A stretch of DNA of 64,000 bases from Desulfoscipio sp. XC116 (GCF_039851975.1 NZ_CP156660.1:1302001-1366000); one strand, 5' to 3'; positions 45,299 to 54,043 are shown, numbered from the stretch's first letter. Translations and numbers: made by a program. The notes: a model not told the origin generated them from the sequence alone.

Positions 45299-46678
45299 AT
45301 GCATGATAAACAGTGCCTGAGCGGTAATGGTAAAAGAACTGGTGCGGGCTATGGACAAAAGGATAATGTGATTGATATAAATAAATACCGCTGGTGGCGT
45401 GCAGGGCAGCATCTCCGTACAAAGCTGGCCGAGTTTGCCGATCATGAAATGCTCATAGATGAGGTTGGTAAGGCAAGGGAACTATACTTTAGCGTTATGG
45501 AGCCGGATTTGGCGGATGAAGAAGACGAGTTTTTAATGGAACGTTTTTTTGAATGGTTTATATTTGATTACAGGATTCGCGGCCGGACTTTAATGGAGTA
45601 TGTTAATATAGCCGGAAAATTTACCGGTGAGGAAACAAAACTTCTTGAAAAATGGGAAAGAACCAGGAGCTCGGTATATCAGGTGACCAAAATTAAGAAT
45701 GAACAGGCTGTGGTTTTAAAAAATTTGCTTTACGGCGGTGAAGTGACGGTATGTGATCATGAAGTAGTAGAGGAACTGGCACCGGGACAGATATTATTTA
45801 TTAGGGTATTGCCGGTGGGTGATGAATATGAGTTTTCCACCGGTGGACTCATTTTACCGGCCTACAGCAAGGATTATATTATTAGCAGGGTAAAGCTTGA
45901 TGCCGAATTATACTGGAGCCAAAAGGGTGAGCGCGGTAAGTGGGATATCTATTTGCAGCGCAGGGCTCATGTTATTAATGCGTTGGTTATGGAAACCGCG
46001 TCGATTGTTTGGGGCCTTGAGGAACATTACGATAATGAGCTAGGTGGCAAGGAACAACAGGCCGGTAATTTTTCACCTCACGTAGCTCAGCGGGTAACCA
46101 GTTTGTTTTTAGATTATTTTTACGAACGCTGGATTAATGAGCCAATGGATATTTTGCAGGGGCAAACACCTTTGGAGGCTTCTCGCAACGAGGCCGGGCG
46201 TAAGAAGCTTAATACATTGTTGCGGGAACTGCTGAAAATAGAGAAGAAAAGAGCTCAAAAAGGCGAGCCGTTTTATGATTTATCCAAAGTCTTTCAGAAG
46301 TTGAACCTCCCGGTTAGAGAAGACTTATTTGAAGCGGGAAAAGGCAGGGAAGACTTGGGCGTTACTTCAGAATCTGAGCACGGCTATGCCAGGGTTACCA
46401 AATTAATTAGAGATGGTTTGACGGGAATGGGCTACCTGCCCAAGCAGGTAAATAACGCGGAAAAACTGTGGCAGGATTACAGCCGGTTGGTTTCGCCGAC
46501 TTTCAAAAAACCGGAAACCTGGGCGGCAGCGGTGATTTATGCCGTAGTCAGGCGTACCGGTAACAAGTTGGTAAATCAAAATACCCTGGCCCGTCAGTAT
46601 AATATATCCGCCTCTACAATCTCCAACAACTACAGGAATATATGCCGTACTTTGCGGATAAATGAAGATGGGGAATAG
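45299..46678 (+). CDS. Unknown protein with a TFIIB/cyclin-like HTH C-terminus
   Basis: ATG 45299 follows GGGGGGAGGTG. The 459-residue soluble protein is acidic in its first third (MEPDLADEEDEFLMERFFEWF). The middle has a short MbcA/ParS-like segment (MDILQGQTPLEASRNEAGR) and the last about 90 residues read as a cyclin-fold repeat of the TFIIB kind: KPETWAAAVIYAVVRRTG, then an HTH NQNTLARQYNISASTISNNY. TFIIB uses the same helix pattern for DNA binding. In bacteria such a C-terminus is unusual. It follows the S41 protease by 83 bases on the same strand and ends at a strong terminator. Likely a DNA-binding regulator; not established. Confidence 0.6.
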   Translation: MHDKQCLSGNGKRTGAGYGQKDNVIDINKYRWWRAGQHLRTKLAEFADHEMLIDEVGKARELYFSVMEPDLADEEDEFLMERFFEWFIFDYRIRGRTLMEYVNIAGKFTGEETKLLEKWERTRSSVYQVTKIKNEQAVVLKNLLYGGEVTVCDHEVVEELAPGQILFIRVLPVGDEYEFSTGGLILPAYSKDYIISRVKLDAELYWSQKGERGKWDIYLQRRAHVINALVMETASIVWGLEEHYDNELGGKEQQAGNFSPHVAQRVTSLFLDYFYERWINEPMDILQGQTPLEASRNEAGRKKLNTLLRELLKIEKKRAQKGEPFYDLSKVFQKLNLPVREDLFEAGKGREDLGVTSESEHGYARVTKLIRDGLTGMGYLPKQVNNAEKLWQDYSRLVSPTFKKPETWAAAVIYAVVRRTGNKLVNQNTLARQYNISASTISNNYRNICRTLRINEDGE

Positions 46679-46711
46679 TAGCTGGCTGTATAAATCGGCT
46701 AGGATTAATCG

Positions 46712-46758
46712 AAAAAATGCGGAGGAGAACATTAAACTGTTCCCTTCGCATTTTTTGT
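46712..46758. terminator. Terminator between convergent genes
   Basis: AAAAAATGCG-GAGG-AGAAC pairs imperfectly with GTTCCCTTCGCATTTTTT; A and T tracts on both sides allow use from either direction. Confidence 0.75.
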
Positions 46759-46800
46759 TGCCGATTGTTTCATAATAAGTTTTAATCCGTTGACGGCGGC

Positions 46801-47553
46801 TTAGTCGACGACGCCGGGCCCGAGTTTAAGCAGCTCACTTACAGTTACCAGGCTGTAGCCCTTTTCGCGCAGCCCGTCGATCACTGCGGGCAGTGCGGCC
46901 GGGGTGCGGTCACAGGTATCGCTGGCGTGCATCAATATAATGGCACCGGGGTGAGCCTTTTCCAGTACCCGGCCGGTGATTTGATCCACTGATTTATCCT
47001 TTTGCCAATCCAGTGAATCAGTGCTCCATTTAATGGACTTATAGCCTAAATCATCAATGGTTTGGCGTACCATATCGTTCCAATCGCCGTTGGGAGTACG
47101 GATAAGATTGGGTTCGGTACCGGTTACTGCTTTAATGGACTTATGAGCGGTCATAATGTCATTTTTAATCCACTGGGGGTCATGTTCGCTGTAGTTAACA
47201 TGTTCATTGCCGTGGCTGGCGATTTCGTGGCTTTCGGCGGCAATTCTTTTAGGAATTTCCGGGTATTTCGTTACCCAGGGACCACTTAGAAAAAAGGTTG
47301 ATTTGACATCCTTTTCTTTTAATATATCCAGCACCGGTCCCGGGACCTTCGTGCCCCAGCTGATATCAAAGGTAAGCGCCACAACCGGTTTATCGGTCTG
47401 TACCTTATAGATTTCGTAAGGTTGGGGTTTTACATTAGCGGCTATGTTATTTTGCTGCAGCATGACCATAAACAGGCCTGCCGTGAAAAGTAAAAGTGCA
47501 CCCAGCAGAATATTGCGTTTAATCCTTTTTAGGTTGAGCAGGTAAATACGCAT
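46801..47553 (-). CDS. pdaB: PdaB-type polysaccharide deacetylase
   Basis: ATG 47553 follows GAGGTGAAGGAT; a longer in-frame ATG lies far upstream without RBS. The 250-residue protein has an N-terminal membrane anchor (residues 12-32) and a NodB domain with TFDISWG (the second Asp of the usual TFDD is Ile, as is normal for PdaB), SHGNEH, RTPNG, WSTDSLDW and LMHASD. PdaB-like proteins are made in the spore lineage and help keep spores intact. Divergent from dacF with 116 bases between them. Confidence 0.85.
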   Translation of the reverse strand: MRIYLLNLKRIKRNILLGALLLFTAGLFMVMLQQNNIAANVKPQPYEIYKVQTDKPVVALTFDISWGTKVPGPVLDILKEKDVKSTFFLSGPWVTKYPEIPKRIAAESHEIASHGNEHVNYSEHDPQWIKNDIMTAHKSIKAVTGTEPNLIRTPNGDWNDMVRQTIDDLGYKSIKWSTDSLDWQKDKSVDQITGRVLEKAHPGAIILMHASDTCDRTPAALPAVIDGLREKGYSLVTVSELLKLGPGVVD

Positions 47554-47669
47554 ATCCTTCACCTCTTTTGTACAATTCAAGTTATTTATATCGTATTTCC
47601 AGAGAAAGGCCGTTATGTTAAATTTTTTTGTATTCACTAATGAAAATAATGCCAAAGGTGGTGCTTGGT

Positions 47670-48830
47670 GTGACAAGATTGCCGGTGATGAAAATCCAAT
47701 TGAAAATTTGTCTGCCGGTCGTTTTTTTAATTGCTCTTTTAAACTGTACAGCCGCAGCTGCTGGACCCGCCAGGGCTGACAGCCCTAATATTAATGCCCG
47801 GGCCGCTATTTTAATGGATGCTGAAACCGGCCAGGTTTATTACGCTAAGGATGCCGGTAATAGGCGATCCCCCGCAAGTTTGACCAAGCTAATGACCGCT
47901 GTTTTAGCTGTGGAATATGGCAAACTAAGCGATGTGGTTGAAGTTAGCGAGCGGGCTGCCTCGGTATCCGTGGGCTCTACTATAGGTTTAGCCAAGGGAG
48001 ACCGCATAACTTTGGATAATTTACTAAAAGCGGCACTGGTTACTTCGGCAAATGATGCCACGGTAGCCATAGCCGAACATATCGGGGGCAACCACGACAG
48101 TTTTATCTACCAGATGAATAGAAAGGCGGTTTTGCTGGGTGCCGCGGATACCAGGTTTGCCAACACAAATGGCTACTATGATCCGCAGCACTATACCACA
48201 GCTTATGACCTGGGGCTGATTACCCGTTACGCGCTGCAAAAACCTTATATTAATGAACTGGTTGCCACCAAAGAAGCCGTAGTCAGTTGGGTTAAGCCGG
48301 AAAAGGAAAGGGAAGTAAATAACACCAACCGGTTGCTGCGTGGAGACGAAGTGGAGGGGGTAGACGGGGTAAAAACCGGTAGTACGGCCCGGGCCGGTAA
48401 TTGCCTGATAGCTTCGGCCACCAGGGGGGACAAAAGGTTCATAGCGGTGGTGCTGCATGCCGGCGACCGGTATCGGGAAGCGAGTAAATTGTTGGAATAC
48501 GGTTTTGCCGAAGTGCGCTCGGTAACTATTTTTCCGGCCGGTAAAGAAATGGCTGAGATACAGGTTGCAGGCGGTGTTAATGAAGTGGTGCCCTTAACTG
48601 TGGCGGATCCGGTGCGAGTTGACATAGCCAGGGACCAACAGCAAAACATTAAGCTGGATATATCGTTGTCTGACGGGCCCGCTGCCGCACCGGTGCGTGA
48701 GGGACAGCGGCTCGGTCACGCCGTATTTTCCATAAACGGTTACCGGCTGATTAAGGTACCCCTGGTGGCGGCCCGGGAAGTGCCCCCGGCATCTTTATTC
48801 GCCCGTTTGATGTACTGGTTTTCCAAGTAA
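47670..48830 (+). CDS. dacF: D-alanyl-D-alanine carboxypeptidase (DacF/PBP5 type)
   Basis: GTG 47670 follows AAAGGTGG at eight bases; a TTG at 47628 lacks an RBS. The 386-residue protein has a signal peptide (cleavage near ARA, residue 36), the peptidase S11 domain with S70-LT-K73, S126-A-N128 and VKTGST, and a C-terminal PBP5-C beta domain (about 285-365) followed by an amphipathic membrane anchor. It trims the terminal D-Ala of peptidoglycan stems. The name DacF is given for its likeness to the sporulation enzyme; a vegetative DacA role is possible. Confidence 0.88.
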   Translation: MTRLPVMKIQLKICLPVVFLIALLNCTAAAAGPARADSPNINARAAILMDAETGQVYYAKDAGNRRSPASLTKLMTAVLAVEYGKLSDVVEVSERAASVSVGSTIGLAKGDRITLDNLLKAALVTSANDATVAIAEHIGGNHDSFIYQMNRKAVLLGAADTRFANTNGYYDPQHYTTAYDLGLITRYALQKPYINELVATKEAVVSWVKPEKEREVNNTNRLLRGDEVEGVDGVKTGSTARAGNCLIASATRGDKRFIAVVLHAGDRYREASKLLEYGFAEVRSVTIFPAGKEMAEIQVAGGVNEVVPLTVADPVRVDIARDQQQNIKLDISLSDGPAAAPVREGQRLGHAVFSINGYRLIKVPLVAAREVPPASLFARLMYWFSK

Positions 48831-48856
48831 TAAAACTTTGCTTTAACGCGGGTGCA

Positions 48857-48891
48857 AACTGCTCCTTTAGAAACCGGGGGCAGTTTTTTAT
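48857..48891 (+). terminator. Terminator after dacF
   Basis: AAACTGCtCC / GGgGGCAGTTT stem followed by TTTATT. The remaining region to 49136 holds no gene, only the presumed promoter of the aldo-keto reductase. Confidence 0.75.
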
Positions 48892-49136
48892 TGCGTGGCA
48901 ACCGTCATTTGTTGCCTTCCTTAATGCGCCATGACTACGGTACTGGACAAATAAAGCCGGACTATATACACTATATATTGCAAAGTAATTAGCATGTATT
49001 GTTTTCATCCTTCCGCCGGTGCCGCGTTAGCGTATGGGCAAAGGTTTTGATTCCCGCTTTTTCGCTTATTCATCAAACACCAAAATAGCAAGGTGTGTCA
49101 TGTTTTTATATAATACATAACTGGGGGGAAATTCAA

Positions 49137-50147
49137 ATGCATTACAGACAACTGGGACGTACGGGACTTAATGTATCGGTTATTGGATTTGGGGGAATCC
49201 CCATTCAACGGGTATCCCAAAAGGAAGCCACCGCTATTGTGCACCGGGCCCTGGATAAAGGTATTAACTTTTTTGACACTGCTCGTGGATATACCGACAG
49301 TGAGGCTAAACTGGGTGAGGTCTTTAAAAACTGCAGATCAAAAGTAATCATCGCCACCAAATCAATGGCCCGGACTAAAGACGGTATGGCTGCGGATATT
49401 AAAAAGAGCCTGGATACACTGGGTGTGGATTATATTGATCTTTATCAGTTGCATAACGTTAAAGACCGGGCCGCTCTTGAACAGGTGTTTAAACCGGACG
49501 GCGCTTTGGCTGCCCTAAAGGAAGCTAAAAAGGCGGGGGTAATAAAGCATATCGGCATTACCGGGCATATCAGAGATTACTTGGTGGAAGCTTTGAAGTC
49601 AGGTGAGTTGGAAACAGTTCAGTTCCCCTTTAATGCGGTGGAAGCCGGTGGGGCACAGGAATTGTTTGATCAGGCCGAGCAAGCGCGGGCCGGCATTATT
49701 ATTATGAAACCGCTGGCCGGGGGCGCTATCAGAAACACGAATCTAGCCCTGCGTTTTATCCTGGAACATAACGTATCTACTGTCATACCCGGTATGGATT
49801 CGCCGGTTCAGGTAGATGAAAACGCTATGGCAGGCCAGGAACTGCTTCCCTTATCCGCCGCTGAAAAAAAAGTTCTGGATGAGGAGTCCGGAACATTGGG
49901 GGCCGTTTTCTGCAGACGCTGTGAATATTGCCAGCCCTGCCCCCAAGGTATTGATATACCGACGGTATTTTTGCTGGACGGATACTATACCAGATATGAC
50001 TTAAAAGACTGGGCCAAGGAACGCTACCGGGCGTTGCCCACCAAAGCAGATTCCTGTGCCGAATGCGGTGAATGCGAAGAAAAATGCCCCTATAACCTGC
50101 CTATACGCCGTATGCTTGCCGAATCGGCAATAAGGCTGGGAAAATAG
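49137..50147 (+). CDS. Aldo/keto reductase with C-terminal 4Fe-4S cluster region
   Basis: ATG 49137 follows GGGGGGAAA. The 336-residue protein has an AKR TIM barrel (residues 1-250: YRQLGRTGLNVSVIGFGG, the Asp/Tyr pair in FFDTARGYTDSE, Lys in IIATKS, His in LYQLHN). About 80 residues follow with CRRCEYCQPCPQGI and CAECGECEEKCPY, the cluster-binding tail of ferredoxin-like AKRs. Such enzymes occur in anaerobes and may move electrons between NAD(P)H or ferredoxin and a carbonyl. Substrate unknown; monocistronic. Confidence 0.88.
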   Translation: MHYRQLGRTGLNVSVIGFGGIPIQRVSQKEATAIVHRALDKGINFFDTARGYTDSEAKLGEVFKNCRSKVIIATKSMARTKDGMAADIKKSLDTLGVDYIDLYQLHNVKDRAALEQVFKPDGALAALKEAKKAGVIKHIGITGHIRDYLVEALKSGELETVQFPFNAVEAGGAQELFDQAEQARAGIIIMKPLAGGAIRNTNLALRFILEHNVSTVIPGMDSPVQVDENAMAGQELLPLSAAEKKVLDEESGTLGAVFCRRCEYCQPCPQGIDIPTVFLLDGYYTRYDLKDWAKERYRALPTKADSCAECGECEEKCPYNLPIRRMLAESAIRLGK

Positions 50148-50250
50148 CACCTCCATCCAGTACGTAATTAAATACCCGTTTACTCCCCTTGACATTTGGC
50201 CTGCAATGCGGCATAATAAGTGTTGCAGCGAATGGAACAGTCTAATATGC

Positions 50251-50325
50251 GGGTGCATAGCTCAGGGGGAGAGCACTTCCTTGACGCGGAAGGGGTCGTA
50301 GGTTCAATTCCTACTGCACCCACCA
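50251..50325 (+). tRNA. tRNA-Val (anticodon GAC)
   Basis: Acceptor GGGTGCA/TGCACCC with encoded CCA, D-arm AGCTCAGGGGGAGAGC, anticodon arm CTTCC-TTGACGC-GGAAG (anticodon GAC), and T-arm GTAGG-TTCAATT-CCTAC. All stems pair. Confidence 0.97.
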
Positions 50326-50336
50326 GTAAAATCAAC

Positions 50337-50377
50337 GGTTCCGGCATCACTAAGTGGTGCCGGAACTTCGTTTTGGT
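50337..50377 (+). terminator. Terminator of tRNA-Val
   Basis: GTTCCGGCAtCAC / GTGgTGCCGGAAC stem followed by TTCGTTTT. Confidence 0.8.
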
Positions 50378-50416
50378 GCCCGATTGGTGCGGGAGCACTA
50401 CTGATATATTTTAATG

Positions 50417-50459
50417 TTATCAACAGAAATCGATAAACTGTGGATAAACCTGTGAATAA
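50417..50459. other. Cluster of three DnaA-box-like sequences
   Basis: TTATCAACA (50417-50425, one mismatch), TGTGGATAA (50439-50447, perfect reverse DnaA box) and TGTGAATAA (50451-50459, one mismatch). The area lies between two gene ends and needs no promoter. The rest of 50378-50648 has an inverted repeat GTTCCTAT...ATAGGAAC (about 50470-50515) and no gene. Confidence 0.4.
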
Positions 50460-50648
50460 AATAGGACCAAGTTCCTATTGACGGTCATCTATTGGTCTAT
50501 TGTTTTATAGGAACAACGTCTCATAAAGGTCGTCACAGTGTATGGAAGTGAAAGGGCAATGATTGTTTTATTTCCGTCCTTTTCCCGCCTTTTCCTTAGC
50601 GGTAGGCTGATAAAATACTAAATCACCGGCTGTTTTGCATCTCGCATT

Positions 50649-51908
50649 CTACATTGGATTTGTTTCGTTGCCCAAAATATAGCAATTACCGCCGTGACTT
50701 TTCGCACTATATAAGGCTTTATCTGCTAATTCTATAAGATTCTTAGGCAGTTCTTTACTATTGGATGGCGTTGCCCAAGCTATGCCAATACTTATGCTTA
50801 ACCGACCGGCTGGAACTGATGGATGTTTAATATCTAACAACTCGACAGCCTTAATCATGCGCTTCGCGATTAAGCAACCATCGCTTAAATTGGTTTTTGG
50901 TAAAACGATTATAAATTCTTCCCCACCATAACGGGCAATCAGATCACCCGGTCGTTTAATGACGCCGTTCAATTCCTGGGCTACTTTAACTAAAATATCG
51001 TCTCCAGCCTGATGGCCAAATGTATCGTTGTAAAGTTTGAATTGGTCAATATCAACCATAAGTAAACATAAAGATTCCTTCTCCCTATAGGCCCGTTTCC
51101 ATTCTCTATTTAAAAAATCGTTAAAGTAACGCCTGTTGGGTATGTTTGTCAAAGGGTCAAAAAAAGACAGTTGTTTTAACTTATTATTCGATATTGCCAG
51201 CTCTTTCTTTTGCCTTTCAATTAATCGATAATTTAGGAGGTTCTTTACACTGTTGATATACATAATCTGCGAAATTATAAAAGCTAAGATAGTATTAATA
51301 CTTCCATTAACAAAGGCGGATGAAGCTATAATCCAGTCTGGTTGGTAAGTCCAGACCATTATACTCATAACTATCCAGGCCAATCCGAAAACTATAATAG
51401 CTTCGAGCCAACTTAAATAAAGGAATGAAGCAGCAATTAATACTGCCATTATGTAAGATGATGCTATACCTGGTCCTACAGACTGTATAAGCCCGGATAA
51501 AACTGCAAAACCAATAAGATTAATAATCAGGTAGGATAACTCATAATAGTAATGCTTCTGTAAAATTGCATCAGGAGAAGTTAAGCGGTTGGATATTTTT
51601 AGAAAGATAATTGCCAATCCAATTATTATTAATCTCAGAGTTATAATATTGGGGCCAATATCGAGAATGCGCGTTAGATTAAGCTTGCTAATATACGAAA
51701 GGCTTAAATCTATTTTATTTATATAAAATAGTTGAGTAAATACAAGAACTAGCATAAATGTTATTATAAGCCATGCAATAACTCTCAAACGACATATGTT
51801 TATAAAAAGTAAAGTATTGTCAATAGTTGGCTTATCAATCTCAGATATTTCAGCAAACCATAGATTGCGTTTATTTTTAAGCAACATTTTTATTCTATTT
51901 GTAAACAT
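50649..51908 (-). CDS. Membrane diguanylate cyclase (GGDEF)
   Basis: The 419-residue protein has about six helices in residues 35-240 (an uncharacterised sensory region), a short coiled linker (about 230-255) and a GGDEF domain with DPLTNIPNRRYF, DIDQFKLYNDTFGHQAGD and the active YGGEEF. An intact RxxD inhibitory site (RPGD) lies five residues before GGEEF, so it should make c-di-GMP and be product-inhibited. Monocistronic; a MITE lies in its upstream region. Confidence 0.92.
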   Translation of the reverse strand: MFTNRIKMLLKNKRNLWFAEISEIDKPTIDNTLLFINICRLRVIAWLIITFMLVLVFTQLFYINKIDLSLSYISKLNLTRILDIGPNIITLRLIIIGLAIIFLKISNRLTSPDAILQKHYYYELSYLIINLIGFAVLSGLIQSVGPGIASSYIMAVLIAASFLYLSWLEAIIVFGLAWIVMSIMVWTYQPDWIIASSAFVNGSINTILAFIISQIMYINSVKNLLNYRLIERQKKELAISNNKLKQLSFFDPLTNIPNRRYFNDFLNREWKRAYREKESLCLLMVDIDQFKLYNDTFGHQAGDDILVKVAQELNGVIKRPGDLIARYGGEEFIIVLPKTNLSDGCLIAKRMIKAVELLDIKHPSVPAGRLSISIGIAWATPSNSKELPKNLIELADKALYSAKSHGGNCYILGNETNPM

Positions 51909-52118
51909 GTATACTTAGCCTCTTAAATAAAAGTAGTAATGAAAATATTATTACACCTATTAGACAAATCTATTAACTACCCTTTATTTTATGGCTAAAA
52001 CACGCTGGATATTATGATTGATTAGTGCTGTTTATCTGTCGGCAAAGATAATGGGGTGAGCTTGTCTGACTATAAATATGCTGTCTTCGCAACGCAGGTG
52101 ATTATTTATATAGAATAA

Positions 52119-52210
52119 GGAGCTGTTGCACAATGAGCTAAACAGTTCGTAATGCAACAGCTTTTTATAAAGATACCAGATTATTATCAGAATAATTTAC
52201 TGAATTGTGC
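52119..52210 (+). mobile_element. MITE-like repeat, copy 3 (short)
   Basis: About 92 bp in the same orientation as copy 1: GGAGCTGTTGCACAATGAGC, a perfect AGCTGTTGCA / TGCAACAGCT hairpin, TTTTTATAAAGATACC and TTATTATCAGAATAATT. It lacks the right-end hairpin of copies 1 and 2. It sits eight bases beyond the stop of the membrane protein gene at 52218 and could serve as its terminator. The rest of 51909-52118 shows no gene. Confidence 0.75.
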
Positions 52211-52217
52211 AAATGCT

Positions 52218-52685
52218 CTACGGAACATTTTGAATTAATTCTTTTCCGGTGTCTAATCGATTTAGTGCTTCAGATAATGTGATCCCAAAAACTATAGCAC
52301 CTAAAAAGTCAGTAACTGCCGTACCCAAGGTTAGCGGTGTAAGCTTAGGCACATCTGCTACATATGTTATTCCATATATAGCAAACCAGGATATTGCGCC
52401 AAAAAGAACTCCTTTAAAAATATGATTTGTATCTGTTAGCACTCTGGAAATAAGCAAGGCAAACACAAACCCTAAAAAGCCTACAAATATTAGTTGTACG
52501 ATGAGGAAAAACAAAACTGATAAAACATTGGTTGGATTGTGGCCCGTAATAATAATGCTAGGCCAATCTAAAAACCGCAAATTTGCAATACCAAGGTAAT
52601 AGGATATGTAGCTTACTATATTCATTAGTACACCACCAATTACGCCGGCGATAAAACCTCTTGTAGTCGTATCTTTAATTACCAA
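52218..52685 (-). CDS. Four-helix membrane protein, paralog of the gene at 27901
   Basis: TTG 52685 follows GGAGG at nine bases and makes the protein (155 aa) match its 149-residue paralog; an ATG at 52727 would add 14 residues. Shared features include RGFIAGVIGGVLMNIVSYISYY, LRFLDW, VGFLGFVFALLI, FKGVLFGAISWFAIY and AIVFGITLSEALNRLD. About four helices. The substrate or role is unknown. A MITE copy abuts its 3' end. Confidence 0.6.
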   Translation of the reverse strand: MVIKDTTTRGFIAGVIGGVLMNIVSYISYYLGIANLRFLDWPSIIITGHNPTNVLSVLFFLIVQLIFVGFLGFVFALLISRVLTDTNHIFKGVLFGAISWFAIYGITYVADVPKLTPLTLGTAVTDFLGAIVFGITLSEALNRLDTGKELIQNVP

Positions 52686-52777
52686 GCTTACCAACCTCCA
52701 GGCAAGTATTTTATATACTTTGCCCATATGGATTTAAAGTAATTCAATTTATGGTCCGGCATTAAAAGCTATTATCA

Positions 52778-53059
52778 ATGGAAATCAAAACTAGTGGTTC
52801 GTTTGGATGTTTGACAGAATTCGGCCACATGCTGGGGTCGGGTTTTTCTTATAATAATCGGGGAGATGCGGGGCGTGTCAATACGCTGCAGGTGGAAATC
52901 GTTGATATAACGACTGTCCGGGAAAGCGAAGATTGCGTGCAATTGACTGTGATTATAAAAGCCATGGAAAAAACTCGGACCGGTAAAGTAATCAGTTCTT
53001 ATTGGGCCGGCTATCAGGTGGTGTTGATAATGATGACAATTAAAGATGCTATCCGGTAA
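52778..53059 (+). CDS. Hypothetical protein, weakly supported
   Basis: A 93-residue frame from ATG 52778 without a clear RBS. The central part (GRVNTLQVEIVDITTVRESED) reads as beta-rich and the last 20 residues are hydrophobic (GYQVVLIMMTIKDAIR). It may be the remnant of a larger gene whose 5' part is lost. No family recognised. Confidence 0.35.
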   Translation: MEIKTSGSFGCLTEFGHMLGSGFSYNNRGDAGRVNTLQVEIVDITTVRESEDCVQLTVIIKAMEKTRTGKVISSYWAGYQVVLIMMTIKDAIR

Positions 53060-53149
53060 AGCCGGTAAAATTTAATGATCGGTTGGACATTCGCATTATA
53101 AAAGGTCAGGTAATGGTGCATATTAATGAAAACTATAAAAGGTGGTATT

Positions 53150-53326
53150 ATGTACAGGATAAATGAACGGACGGAAGATGTCACGGGCATAAAGGATCAC
53201 GAAGGACCGTCAGTAGCAGTCGGAGACGATGATTTTCTTAAAAAAGATGCCGGCAATAAGGAGAAAGCCAAAGGCGATTACACCCGTGTAACAATTCTTT
53301 CTTACGATGAGGCAGATCCGGGTTGA
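53150..53326 (+). CDS. Small acidic hydrophilic protein (58 aa)
   Basis: ATG 53150 follows AAAGGTGG; an in-frame ATG at 53126 lies before the RBS. The product (MYRINERTEDVTGIKD... ending ILSYDEADPG) is highly charged, without cysteine or membrane segments, and probably disordered. Size and composition would suit a spore-associated small protein, but no family motif is seen. A terminator follows at 53334. Confidence 0.5.
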   Translation: MYRINERTEDVTGIKDHEGPSVAVGDDDFLKKDAGNKEKAKGDYTRVTILSYDEADPG

Positions 53327-53333
53327 TTAAGCT

Positions 53334-53372
53334 AAAGTAAGCCACACTTTCAGAGGTGCGGCTTGCTTTAAT
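53334..53372 (+). terminator. Terminator
   Basis: AAAGTAAGCCaCAC / GTGcGGCTTGCTTT stem followed by AATTATA. Confidence 0.65.
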
Positions 53373-53478
53373 TATACGCTAGCTGCTCTGGTTATAAGTC
53401 CTGCGATTTGCGTATACTAATCCGCAAGCATCGGCCACAAAGGTTCAAAAAGTAGCATGACAACCCGGAGGGATATTG

Positions 53479-53667
53479 GTGTATTATAAAGGATATAATT
53501 TTGATAACCCTTTATTGACAGAAGCGCTTACTAATTTGCTAATCGCCCAAAATCAATTTAACAATGCCGGCACCCCGGATATGGTAGACATAGCTATCTA
53601 CGAAATATCGGCCGCTGAGATGCACCTGAAAGCTGTTTTAAAAAAAGTGCGCGATGGTGAAGTATGA
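53479..53667 (+). CDS. Hypothetical small helical protein (62 aa)
   Basis: GTG 53479 is preferred because GGAGGGA ends five bases upstream. The protein is helical and soluble: LLTEALTNLLIAQNQFNNA, PDMVDIAIYEISAAEMHL and KAVLKKVRDG. The pattern of a small helical hairpin resembles short conserved proteins of Desulfotomaculum-type genomes. It is recalled without a family name. Monocistronic. Confidence 0.55.
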   Translation: MYYKGYNFDNPLLTEALTNLLIAQNQFNNAGTPDMVDIAIYEISAAEMHLKAVLKKVRDGEV

Positions 53668-53770
53668 CGAGCTGCCGGTTCCATTAATGTAATTTGGCCA
53701 GTGCCATCGGGCAGTCAATAGATATTGGTTTTATAGAAAACACCTTCATTTTCGTCACCTATTTTTCCTA

Positions 53771-54043
53771 TCACTTGTTGTGTTTTAACCATTCCATATA
53801 GATCCAGAACAAGACTGCTGAATCAATATTATAATGTACGGACATTTTATAAAATCCAACCATAACCGCAGGATAAGCTTTGTCTAATGGTAAACTAATG
53901 TCTTTTATCATTTTATCTATTTCGGGGCAAATTTTTTCTTTTGCTTCCTCACTTATACTTCCTACCATGGTGAATAATTCTTGATTGCTCAGTTTACTGC
54001 CAGTCATTCGTCGGGCTATTTCAGCCTGTTTATTAAGTGCCAT
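53771..54043 (-). CDS. Hypothetical helical protein (90 aa)
   Basis: ATG 54043 follows AAAGGTGG (spacing about 11) and AAAAGG close to the start. The protein is helical and soluble with ALNKQAEIARRMTGS, SKLSNQELFTMVGSISEEAK, and a C-terminal aromatic segment (VLFWIYMEWLKHNK). No family recognised. It diverges from the histidine kinase gene. Confidence 0.5.
   Translation of the reverse strand: MALNKQAEIARRMTGSKLSNQELFTMVGSISEEAKEKICPEIDKMIKDISLPLDKAYPAVMVGFYKMSVHYNIDSAVLFWIYMEWLKHNK

Noticed and set aside
50417-50459. Chromosomal origin oriC
   Set aside because: Only three boxes, no dnaA or dnaN nearby and no AT-rich unwinding array.
35926-52210. CRISPR array
   Set aside because: The repeats are three scattered long elements, not short regularly spaced direct repeats, and no cas gene is present.
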